A stretch of DNA of 23,210 nt from assembly GCA_000482145.1 (NCBI GenBank), contig AUXH01000293.1, forward strand, positions 1-23,210, given 5' to 3'. The position numbers and the translations under genes are program-made. Of this stretch, positions 1 through 7,066 are shown one piece after another; the stretch's first letter is position 1; the number at the start of each line of letters is the position of its first letter. Source of the DNA: Strigomonas culicis (Eukaryota > Euglenozoa > Kinetoplastea > Trypanosomatida > Trypanosomatidae). The notes beneath the pieces were generated by a model. The model had not been told where the DNA came from. It did not search any database and saw only the letters and a program-made list of their open reading frames with translations.

Positions 1-106
1 GGGTGCGGACGCGTACCTCAGGCGATTGCTTCCCGGATTTGGCCTCCTTCAAGGAGCGTTGACCCACCGAGTTGGTGTCCTCATCACTCATGTAAGAAAG
101 GTCCAT
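1..106 (-). CDS. N-terminal fragment of an unidentified protein (runs off the left edge)
   Basis: The first 35 codons of a minus-strand gene are visible. The protein begins MDLSYMSDEDTNSVGQ and continues hydrophilic, rich in Ser, Lys and Glu, with no signal peptide. I chose the ATG at 106-104 because it is the first ATG after an AG at about 129-130, which is preceded in minus sense by a T/C-rich tract (about 145-195). A second in-frame ATG lies at 91-89. Too little is visible to assign a family. It is the last gene of the directional cluster seen here. Confidence 0.6.
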   Translation of the reverse strand, partial: MDLSYMSDEDTNSVGQRSLKEAKSGKQSPEVRVRT

Positions 107-455
107 CGTTGAATCAGTCGCTGTAGGTCTTAACGTGTCGAGACACAACAAAAAACAGAAACACAAAAAAACAAAAAAGAAAGAAATTACGAAAAATGAA
201 AAAACTCCTTCAGCTTTACCCTTCAAGCCGTTAAGGAAAAGAGGTAGGGTGATGAAAAGGTGCACATGGATCATTCATTTCAACTATTACAGGCTAATTG
301 ATAAATGACATAATAATTAAGATCTCCTGGTTCCCCGATGAACTTAACTCTGGTATGGTGAATTGAGCGAGTAGCAGTGTTAGGCAAAACATTTGTTCCT
401 CTCTAAACCATACTTAACCGCGCCCTCACCCGACGCAACCACCCTCCCTCCGGCA
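107..455 (-). other. Intergenic region
   Basis: This is the spacer between the surface-protein stop and the next gene. It is AT-rich from about 140 to 400, with an A-rich plus strand at 145-195 that forms the pyrimidine tract of the downstream gene. I see no gene or RNA in it. Confidence 0.6.
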
Positions 456-1949
456 CTAACTGTTCCGCTTCGCGGAAGTCAACACGCACTGGGCACAGTT
501 GTCCGCTTTGCAGGGCAGGAGCGGGCACTCGACGCCGTCCAGCACGTAGCCGGTGTCGCACGCCGTGCACACGTCGCTGATGGCCCACGCGCACGTGCCG
601 CAGTGGGGCACCTCGCACACCACGTACGTGTACCCGACGTAGTACAGCATGGGGTCATACAGGGGGGAGCAGTATGGCTTGTAGGACCCGCTCTTGCAGT
701 CGCACTGGGCGCGATCCCACTGGTTGCCCGAGGAGCCCAGGGTCTCCGTAGAGACAGAGTCATAGTTCCCCCAACGGCAGTACGCAGCAGTCGGGGCGCC
801 AATCGCGTAGCTGCTCTGTCCGGTTCCAGAATTGGCGGTCGCAAAGCTGTAGTCATCCATGAGCACAGTAGGGTTCAGCATGTAGGAGTTGTACGTCGCA
901 ATGTCCGAAGGCAGTTTGACGCCATCGATGGTGATGTTCCCCATGAAGCCATTGCACGTCGAGTCCCTTGAGGTGTAGTCCGGCAGCAGCTTACCCGAGC
1001 TCTCCAGACCAACGGACTTGGCCCAGATGTGTGCGAAGGTCACGGAGGTGGAGCCCTGAATGATAGCAGTAGCACTGGAGTGGAAAAGTGCACCGTCCGT
1101 CTCAATGCCCGACAGCACCACCGTAGCAGTAGGTCCAAAGGCGAATATGTCGGCATTATTGTAGTCCCAGAACACAGCGCCGCCTGTCATGGTAACGTTC
1201 GATACACGAAAGTAGGCACCTACCGAACCTGCAACACCAGTAACTCCATTATCCATCGTTATGAATCCCTTCTTACAGTTCGTGCACACTACATAATCGA
1301 TCGCGATGATTCCCGCACCGTTGACAACGTAACTATAGGAAAGACCGTCCCTCATTACGTACCAAATGCTTACAGCATTGGTCGCGTTGATCTTGGTCAG
1401 GTACAGGGCACTGTTAGTGTATAACTCAAACTGTGTCGCTCCTCGTTTTACAAATACAGACCCACCCGCACCGCCCGTGCTCCATGTCACAGTTGTATTG
1501 TAACTGTTCATGATACAGTTATATTTGGGTGCAAAGGTGTCCATGACAAACAGGTCCGTCGAGCCCTGCATCGTCGCCGTGGTGTTGGCGATCAGAAGGT
1601 TCAAATTGGAGAAATTGCCTTTGAACGCCACCGGTGTGTCTGTTACTTGTGTGTCTGCCATTGTCAAATTGAGCACGGCCTGGTTGCTGGCAGACAGTTC
1701 CGCCTGTCGCGTGAAGAAAAGGCCTCCGCCTTTCACAGTACTCACGTTCAGCGATACGACAACCGTCTCTGTGGGAGAGGACGGCAAGCTATCGAAACTG
1801 AAAGTGTCATCATCAAACACTGGCTCAGAGTAGTACGAGTCCTTTGTTATACTGATTGTAGATCCGCCGCTCGTGTACGGAGCGGTAGCGAGAAGGACGC
1901 AGGAAATGACCCACACTGCCAACGCCAACGACGAGCACAAATTTCGCAT
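456..1949 (-). CDS. Secreted or surface glycoprotein with Cys-rich C-terminus
   Basis: The 497-residue protein starts at the ATG at 1949-1947, which opens a clear signal peptide: a basic start, then a hydrophobic stretch SLALAVWVISCVLL, with cleavage likely near residue 23-25. The same frame extends upstream without a stop but reads through the poly-pyrimidine leader as Phe-rich nonsense, so I reject the longer start. The body (about 50-370) is rich in Thr, Ser, Val, Asn and Gly, with alternating hydrophobic residues and at least eight N-glycosylation sequons (e.g. NVS, NLT, NFS, NTT, NAT, NIT). This suggests a beta-helix or adhesin-like ectodomain, by inference only. The C-terminal ~100 residues are Cys-rich with CxxC pairs (CGTC, CTAC, CAQC), like furin/VSP-type modules. 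The chain ends abruptly after CAQC with no TM segment or GPI signal. It is thus either secreted or truncated. I do not recognise a named family. Confidence 0.8.
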   Translation of the reverse strand: MRNLCSSLALAVWVISCVLLATAPYTSGGSTISITKDSYYSEPVFDDDTFSFDSLPSSPTETVVVSLNVSTVKGGGLFFTRQAELSASNQAVLNLTMADTQVTDTPVAFKGNFSNLNLLIANTTATMQGSTDLFVMDTFAPKYNCIMNSYNTTVTWSTGGAGGSVFVKRGATQFELYTNSALYLTKINATNAVSIWYVMRDGLSYSYVVNGAGIIAIDYVVCTNCKKGFITMDNGVTGVAGSVGAYFRVSNVTMTGGAVFWDYNNADIFAFGPTATVVLSGIETDGALFHSSATAIIQGSTSVTFAHIWAKSVGLESSGKLLPDYTSRDSTCNGFMGNITIDGVKLPSDIATYNSYMLNPTVLMDDYSFATANSGTGQSSYAIGAPTAAYCRWGNYDSVSTETLGSSGNQWDRAQCDCKSGSYKPYCSPLYDPMLYYVGYTYVVCEVPHCGTCAWAISDVCTACDTGYVLDGVECPLLPCKADNCAQCVLTSAKRNS

Positions 1950-2394
1950 ACGTTTGCTTGTTTGTTTGTTTGTTTTTTTACACAAAAGGAAAAAAAAACT
2001 GAAGATGGGACAAAAACAAAAAACGAACAAGAAAAAAATTTTCCAAATGAAAAAAAAAAATACTATCATTGGAGGAAGTAGAAAGGGCGAAGACGGAATG
2101 CAAAAATGAAAGTGATTGTGGCGCAGGCCAGTAAGGCGTCAACCGATAGCAGAACGGCATATGCAAGAAGAGAAAGAAAGAAAGAAAAGAAAGAAGCACA
2201 CGCATTCATCTCCATCTCTGATGTAGGGATATTTCGTTCTCTCCAGATACAAGATAATGAAATCGTTAGGAAAAGATAAAGCAGTGAGATAGCACCAGAA
2301 CAGCCCAATCAAGTTGTGCGTGTTAGTGTAGCGCTCCTTACACCATTCATCACTGGTGTACCGCACACCTCTGTCGTCATCGTAAGATAGGCAC
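1950..2394 (-). other. Intergenic region with pyrimidine tract for the surface-protein gene
   Basis: The plus strand at about 1975-2070 is A-rich, giving a long T/C tract in minus sense with an AG near 2000, the likely trans-splice acceptor for the gene starting at 1949. A GA-rich stretch at about 2165-2195 is another minus-sense pyrimidine tract. Open frames here have no ATG and encode only low-complexity Phe/Leu/Ser sequence. I see no gene. Confidence 0.5.
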
Positions 2395-2620
2395 CGCCTA
2401 CGTAATGTTGAGCCTGTCACTCGACACCGCGCCGCGGTAGAGCTCGCGTGCTGTGGGGACCAGCGCCGCAGGTCCTCGTCGTGCGCCAGCAGGGCAGGCA
2501 CATGCGCACGGCGTACGGCTACGCCTCTCCCCGGGGGTCGCAGGCGCTCCGCACCACGGTGTGCGCGCGGGGCCGCTCCGCACGAGGCAGCGCGAGGGAC
2601 GCTGCGACGCGCCTACGTAA
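2395..2620. repeat. GC-rich segment flanked by a perfect 11-bp direct repeat
   Basis: CGCCTACGTAA occurs at 2395-2405 and again at 2610-2620, enclosing 204 bp of strongly GC-rich DNA in an otherwise AT-rich spacer. The flanking bases differ on both sides, so the repeat is exactly 11 bp. This resembles a target-site duplication around an insertion, although no poly-A tail, transposase or reverse transcriptase sequence is present. The segment has no ATG-initiated frame longer than about 50 codons. It could equally be a decayed coding exon or an RNA gene. Confidence 0.45.
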
Positions 2621-2757
2621 GGACCGTCCAAGCGCACAATGAGGATCTCCGCATTCAACAAGCATGAAACTCTACCCTTGAGGATAACTGACTCTTATAT
2701 ATAATTACATCTTAAAGGTGAGAATAAAAAGACGCTCGTCTCAACAGACCGGTGCAA

Positions 2758-2797
2758 CAGGAAAGAGATAAGAGAAGAAAGGCAGAATAGACAAAGC
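2758..2797 (-). promoter_or_regulatory. Unassigned polypyrimidine tract (possible trans-splice signal)
   Basis: The plus strand is almost pure purine here, giving a pyrimidine tract on the minus strand. Several AGs and a minimal ATG-TAA frame (2710-2705) follow. The next minus-strand ATG (2665-2663) opens a 48-codon frame that ends at 2519 inside the GC-rich segment. The tract suggests a processed transcript starts here, but no convincing protein follows. Confidence 0.35.
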
Positions 2798-2924
2798 ACA
2801 ACATACCGTGCCGAGAAGAGTGGTGTCAACATCGAACACTGTTTAGCTACGACGAACTTACTTTTGCCGATGCGGCGAATCTGACTGTTTTAACCGTTGT
2901 CCATTGCTCACTGTCTATGTAAAG

Positions 2925-2964
2925 TCAAGTAAATACCTCCTGAGGTTCCAGTATGCACTATCAT
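2925..2964 (-). promoter_or_regulatory. SECIS-like element (candidate)
   Basis: In minus sense the sequence reads ATGA (2964-2961), 13 nt, AA (2947-2946), 18 nt, then TGA (2927-2925). This is the order and spacing of a eukaryotic SECIS: 5' UGA quartet half, apical AA, 3' GA half. The arms flanking the AA can pair as AGTGCATAC with GTATTTACT (eight pairs including one G-U, and one mismatch). Helix I below the quartet is weak. The element lies about 160 nt downstream of the UGA at codon 81 of the candidate selenoprotein, where a SECIS should be. It was found by eye; no folding was run. Confidence 0.35.
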
Positions 2965-3084
2965 ATAAAATAATAACAAGAGAATCAGCAAAAAAAAAAA
3001 ATGGTTGAATAAAAGAAAGGCGAAAAAAAAAACCCATGAAGCACAAACCGCCTCACGAGGACGCCGCTTTATCGTTCCCAGTGC

Positions 3085-3363
3085 CTAATGGCTTGCCTGA
3101 GTTCGACGAAAACGCGGTCCTCATTGCCCAGACGTGCAATCGACAGCGATGGGAGGCTTGGGGGCAGCGGTGCCACTGCTGTCACCGTCGCCACCTCCAC
3201 CGCGGCCGCCGGCATCATTCGCAGAGTTGTCTTTAATGACAGTAGTCGCCGCATCGGCAGCGACTTCCTTCTCGATGACCGGCGCTGGACGAAAGAAGCT
3301 GTATATCCATTTGGCTATATACACAACCGCGTATACAACCACCCAGCACGTAACTCAGACCAT
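3085..3363 (-). CDS. Candidate selenoprotein, SelK-like small membrane protein (two in-frame UGA)
   Basis: A strong splice acceptor (AG at 3382-3381) is followed after 17 nt by ATG (3363-3361). The frame runs 93 codons to TAG at 3087-3085, interrupted by UGA at codon 3 (3357-3355) and codon 81 (3123-3121). Between them it encodes a hydrophobic, probably TM segment (residues ~8-25, ending KWIYSFFRP), then an acidic/Ala segment and a Gly-rich stretch (GGRGGGGDGD). Residues around the second UGA read SGQ-U-GPR. Selenoprotein K is about 94 residues with one N-terminal TM, a Gly-rich tail and Sec in a C-terminal G-x-U-G-R context, and SelK is among the few selenoproteins reported in kinetoplastids. 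Against this, Sec at codon 3 is unexpected, and no other ATG exists in the frame. Alternatives are a nonsense-mutated gene, a sequence error, or a non-coding frame. A SECIS-like motif lies downstream. Confidence 0.4.
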
Positions 3364-3380
3364 ATGGTTCACGTAGAATC

Positions 3381-3416
3381 CTAGAAGAGAGGTAAGGAAG
3401 AGGGGAGAGAGAAACA
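3381..3416 (-). promoter_or_regulatory. Strong trans-splice acceptor upstream of the candidate selenoprotein
   Basis: In minus sense a run of C and T (3416-3383, with few interruptions) ends in CTAG. Cleavage after this AG gives a 17-nt 5' UTR before ATG at 3363. This is one of the cleanest acceptors in the window and is independent evidence that a mature mRNA starts here. Confidence 0.6.
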
Positions 3417-3648
3417 ATGGACGATTACATAGCATGCGGAAAAAGATGCCTTGTCGGTAGTGGTAGTGTATGCTTCTTATTTGTTCTGTCTGCTTGCGTC
3501 GATTCGATTGCATTCCCTGCACCTATCGGTGTACAGGTGACAAGATGTATGGAATATATTTTACGTTACTACTGATGTAAACAAAAGAAGAAAAGAGACA
3601 CATAAAAGAGACATCCCATGTGTCTTTTTCTTTTGCCTTTCCCAACTT

Positions 3649-4461
3649 CTATTTGCGATCTAGCGGCTCACAGCCTGCTGACTCGAGAAGAAAGGTGTCC
3701 CAGTCATCGCGCGTGCTCACGTCAAGGACGGGATGGCATGTGTAACGGTCTGGGGCTTGGTGCAAGTTCTCCGTGAAGTTGGCATACAAGAGTTGCGCCA
3801 CCGCAGCGACAGATGGCACCTCGACCGCCAGCTGCCGGAGGCGGATCTCCTGCGAGAGGGACGTCGCCGACTTTCCGGGGAGCTCGCACATCACAATTCG
3901 ATCGAAATAACTTAAATCGGTTGTCACGTTGAGAGCTGCGCCGTGCATCGAAACCCAACTGCCAAGTTGAAGGCCGATGGATCCTAGTTTGCGTGCGTTT
4001 GTGCCCTTGTACGTGTCCGCCCACACACCCGTCTTATACGGATGGGTGGGGATCTGGTGTGCGGCGGCCACCTGCATCATGGACTGCTCGAGCACGGCGC
4101 TGAACCACTCGATGGGCGACCGCACTTTCTGCGGGGACGCGCAGCCCTTCCACAGCCGCTGGATGTTCGCTATAGGGTACATGGTCACCTGCCCGGGGCC
4201 CAGGTACGTGATGCCGCCGCCCCGCTTCGTGCGCACGACCTCAACCGCGCCGTCCTGCGGCAGCCCGGCGGAGGTGTCCCGGCGACCTAGCGTGTACACC
4301 GAGTTGGCGTGCTCGACCAGGATCGCCACATCGGGCAGGAGCGGCAGAGTGGTTTCCTTGCGCTGAATGCTGATCTGACGCTCTATCTTCGAGTTGAATA
4401 GCCGCTCCTGAACCGCCAGAACAGATTGATAAGTTCGCTTCCCGACATAAAAGCATTTCAT
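3649..4461 (-). CDS. Octanoyl-[acyl-carrier-protein]:protein octanoyltransferase (lipoyl transferase LipB/LIPT2)
   Basis: This 270-residue protein transfers octanoyl from mitochondrial ACP to lipoyl domains (glycine cleavage H protein, 2-oxoacid dehydrogenases), the first step of lipoate assembly. The family motif region RGGGITYLGPGQ is at residues 80-91, preceded by EHANSVYTLGRR (50-61). The catalytic Lys appears at K158 in the RKLGSIG context and the catalytic Cys at C192 in FDRIVMCELPG, followed by TSL. The usual motif is RGGxxTxHGPGQ; here the His is Leu (L87). The start is the ATG at 4461-4459; upstream in-frame sequence is the Phe-rich pyrimidine leader. The tract T8-A9-G at about 4518-4535 supplies the AG. 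No strong targeting peptide is visible, though the family acts in mitochondria. Confidence 0.88.
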   Translation of the reverse strand: MKCFYVGKRTYQSVLAVQERLFNSKIERQISIQRKETTLPLLPDVAILVEHANSVYTLGRRDTSAGLPQDGAVEVVRTKRGGGITYLGPGQVTMYPIANIQRLWKGCASPQKVRSPIEWFSAVLEQSMMQVAAAHQIPTHPYKTGVWADTYKGTNARKLGSIGLQLGSWVSMHGAALNVTTDLSYFDRIVMCELPGKSATSLSQEIRLRQLAVEVPSVAAVAQLLYANFTENLHQAPDRYTCHPVLDVSTRDDWDTFLLESAGCEPLDRK

Positions 4462-4741
4462 AGTTAGGACGGGGTAACTGTAAAGAACAAACGAACAGTG
4501 TCTTTTTTCTTTTTTTTTAAAAAAAAGAGATGCGAGTTTGGCAATTAGGAGAAAAGCGCAAATAATAAAAGCATGCAGTCCCAAAAAAAAAAAACTGTTT
4601 CCTTCCCGCAAAACGCGTACACACGCACATAAAAGTCCACTAAACAACGAGGAAATGCCCATAGAGAGTACTGAGTTCAGATACATATGTATATAGATAG
4701 TATATTGATTTGCTTAGCTCTATTTGTATTTGTATTTGTAT

Positions 4742-7066
4742 TTACATATTATCAGCGTCTTCATCCGTAATCTCCTCGACATCGGCACCGCCCGCTGCCG
4801 TGCCTCCCTTGCGATCAATCTTACCCTCATCCTGCATGAGCCGCTCGGTGTAAGTGCTGACGAACTCTTCGAACGCGTCAGCAGACGCGTACTCGATAAA
4901 CTGCAGCGAAAGAACGTCATCGCTATTGTCGGTCACCTTCAGCACGGCGTGCCACTGGCTAAGCACCACCATCTCCTCGTCCTCGGTGGTGGACGCCAGC
5001 TCGATGACCTTCGGAATGCCCGCGATGCGCACCTTCAACGAGTCGTCGTCGGGGCGCTTGGGGAGCAGCGGCGTCAGCGCGGAGAGAACGAGCTCTTGGT
5101 CCGGCACGCACGCGGCGAACGCCTCCCGCTCCGCCTCGCTCAAGGCGTAGTAGAAGGCCTCATCGGCGTACACCTGCGACGCACAGAGACAGATGAGGGT
5201 GCCCGCCACGGGGGCGTCCTTCAGCAAGAGAGAGCCGTCCGAGAGATCGGCGTGGAGGGAGCCCACGTTGGGGAAAAGCCGTCTCACGCTTTCTGGCTCG
5301 CCACTGATGAGCACCAGCGCCGCCTTGCCGTAGGACAGACTCTCTGACCCAATTTTCTGGTCCGCGGCTAGGCAAACCATGTTAATACTGGTCGGCTCCA
5401 GGCCATGCTTCGACAGATACTCGGCCAGCGTGTCCAATGTCTCCGCAGAAGGCGTTTCCAGATCTGTGACCTCGTCACGTGCGCGTAGCATCGCCGTGGT
5501 GCGGGCGGGGTAGTGCAGCGGCATTTCCGAAACGCCATTCCACACGTGCATTTCTTCATCCGATACGGTCACCCAACCGTTGAGGTATATTTGATTGATT
5601 TCTTTTGTTTCCGTCGCGTGCCTCTCACCGCCACTGCCCGCATGCGCCTCCTGCTCCTCCGCAGGAATGGCCGCCTCCTCCTCCTCCTCCTCCTCAGCGG
5701 GGGCCTCTGCGCTCTTCTCTGCCTCACTCTCATGCTCTTCGTCCTGGTCCTTTGGAGTCTCCTCCGCAGGAATGGCCGCCTCCTCCTCCTCCTCCTCCTC
5801 AGCGGGGGCCTCTGCGCTATTCTCTTCCTCGCCATCGTGCTCTGTGTCTTCGTACTTGGGTGCCTCCTCCGCGGGTAGGGCCACTTCCTCCTCTTCAGCC
5901 TCGGCATGCTCCTCCTCAGCCGGAGCCTCTGCGTCCTTCTCTTCCTCACCCTCATGCTCCGCTTCGTGGTCGTTGGGTGTGTCCTCTGCAGGCGGGGCTG
6001 CTTCCTCCTCTTCAGCCTCGGCATGCTCCTCCTCAGCCGGAGCCTCTGCGTCCTTCTCTTCCTCACCCTCATGCTCCGCTTCTTGGTCGTTGGGTGTCTC
6101 CTCTGCAGGCAGGGCCGCTTCTTCTTCCTCGGCCTTTGCCTGTTCTTCTTGCACCTCGTGAGGTTCTTCCTCGGTGATTTTTTGGTCTGCACCTTCCTCC
6201 TCTGCCTTCTCCTCCGAGTGTGGGTTCGCGTCCGCCTCACCGTCCGCCTCCTGCCTCTCGTTACCGCCCTCCGGTGCTGGCGTCGCCTCGTCCACTGGAG
6301 GAGCCTCCACCGGTGCGGTCTCTTCCTCCTGTGGCTCCTCCAGTGCACTAGCCGTGCCGCCCTGCATGCCCGTGATCTTTTGCACCAGGGAGTCGGAGTC
6401 GCCGAGCCAAGCCTGAACACTGGTAACGTTCACCTTTGCGCCGGCGTCGGTAGCAGCCGCCACGGCGTCCATCGTGGCATCGTCGGCTGGGTATCCTTCC
6501 TCCTTCACCGCCGATACGAACGAAGACCAGTTGACCTCACTGTCATAGGCGGAAAAGTGTGTTTTCCAAAAGCGTAGAAGGTCCTTATTCGTGACGTACT
6601 CCTTAATTGGGATCTGCTGCTTGCACAGGTCTTGGATGTACTTGCAGATCTTTGGGGTGTCGATCCCTTCGATTGTATCACGCAGCTTGCCTTCCTTGTA
6701 AAAAACAAAGAAGGGCTTGGAGTGCTGACACCGCTTCTCTAATATGGGACTCCAAAAAGTCGACAGCGTGTCAGTTTCATAGTTGATCGGCGCCTTTGAC
6801 CGTTGAATGGTCTTTACTTCCTGCGGCGCCTTCAAACTCTCCAGCACCGCGTTGCACTCGACGGAGAAGAAGCGCAAATGCACAACATCGCCCGCATCTG
6901 TGTGAAGACGGCGAAACGCTTCGCTGAGGGCTTTAGTGCTTCCCCACTCCGCGTTGTAGACATCCAACACCACCACACCATGCTGCGCCTGCGAAATCTG
7001 CAGCTCGCTCTGCAGCTGGACTCCGGAGGTGATGTCCTTCACAATGTCTTTTTGATGAGACTGCAT
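4742..7066 (-). CDS. Thioredoxin-fold protein lacking CxxC, with long acidic tandem repeats (possible flagellar protein)
   Basis: The 774-residue protein has three parts. Residues ~28-145 resemble the thioredoxin fold of the TXNDC3/6 and dynein LC3 type: VVVLDVYNAEWGST (31-44), a beta segment VVHLRFFSVEC (61-71) and a cis-Pro strand SKPFFVFYKEGK (116-127). The WCxxC site is replaced by WGST, so no redox catalysis is expected. Residues ~240-480 are extremely Glu/Ala-rich and contain four to five degenerate copies of a ~39-residue unit. Residues ~488-774 form a folded-looking C-terminal region I do not recognise, ending in an acidic tail (EEITDEDADNM). TXNDC3-type domains are typical of axonemal proteins, so a flagellar scaffold role is plausible but inferred. 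Start: first ATG after the pyrimidine-rich leader (about 7088-7145). Confidence 0.8.
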   Translation of the reverse strand: MQSHQKDIVKDITSGVQLQSELQISQAQHGVVVLDVYNAEWGSTKALSEAFRRLHTDAGDVVHLRFFSVECNAVLESLKAPQEVKTIQRSKAPINYETDTLSTFWSPILEKRCQHSKPFFVFYKEGKLRDTIEGIDTPKICKYIQDLCKQQIPIKEYVTNKDLLRFWKTHFSAYDSEVNWSSFVSAVKEEGYPADDATMDAVAAATDAGAKVNVTSVQAWLGDSDSLVQKITGMQGGTASALEEPQEEETAPVEAPPVDEATPAPEGGNERQEADGEADANPHSEEKAEEEGADQKITEEEPHEVQEEQAKAEEEEAALPAEETPNDQEAEHEGEEEKDAEAPAEEEHAEAEEEEAAPPAEDTPNDHEAEHEGEEEKDAEAPAEEEHAEAEEEEVALPAEEAPKYEDTEHDGEEENSAEAPAEEEEEEEAAIPAEETPKDQDEEHESEAEKSAEAPAEEEEEEEAAIPAEEQEAHAGSGGERHATETKEINQIYLNGWVTVSDEEMHVWNGVSEMPLHYPARTTAMLRARDEVTDLETPSAETLDTLAEYLSKHGLEPTSINMVCLAADQKIGSESLSYGKAALVLISGEPESVRRLFPNVGSLHADLSDGSLLLKDAPVAGTLICLCASQVYADEAFYYALSEAEREAFAACVPDQELVLSALTPLLPKRPDDDSLKVRIAGIPKVIELASTTEDEEMVVLSQWHAVLKVTDNSDDVLSLQFIEYASADAFEEFVSTYTERLMQDEGKIDRKGGTAAGGADVEEITDEDADNM
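5657..6133 (-). repeat. Tandem ~117-bp coding repeats (Glu-rich)
   Basis: Five units, the last partial, encode variants of AEEEEAALPAEETPNDQ-EAEHEGEEEKDAEAPAEEEHAE. Units at residues 312-350 and 351-389 are nearly identical in DNA as well as protein, indicating recent duplication or conversion. The later units are diverged, with expanded GAG runs (plus-strand cctcctcct). Confidence 0.85.

Noticed and set aside
2406..2609. tRNA, rRNA or 7SL RNA in the GC-rich segment
   Set aside because: No cloverleaf, A/B box or recognisable SRP S-domain motif could be found by eye.
3069..3254. A 61-codon ATG frame overlapping the candidate selenoprotein on the same strand
   Set aside because: It starts over 100 nt after the splice acceptor and has no domain or hydrophobic pattern. 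The overlapping frame with the TM/Gly-rich layout is the better candidate, though this one cannot be fully excluded.
3085..3363. UGA read as Trp, as in some trypanosomatid relatives with reassigned stops
   Set aside because: UGA is the terminal stop of the NYN protein, the ArfGAP and the small membrane protein, and no other long gene here has internal UGA.
5569..6420. Arg-rich minus-strand and Ser/Leu-rich plus-strand frames over the acidic repeats
   Set aside because: Frame-shifted readings of GAG/GAA repeats; no independent support.
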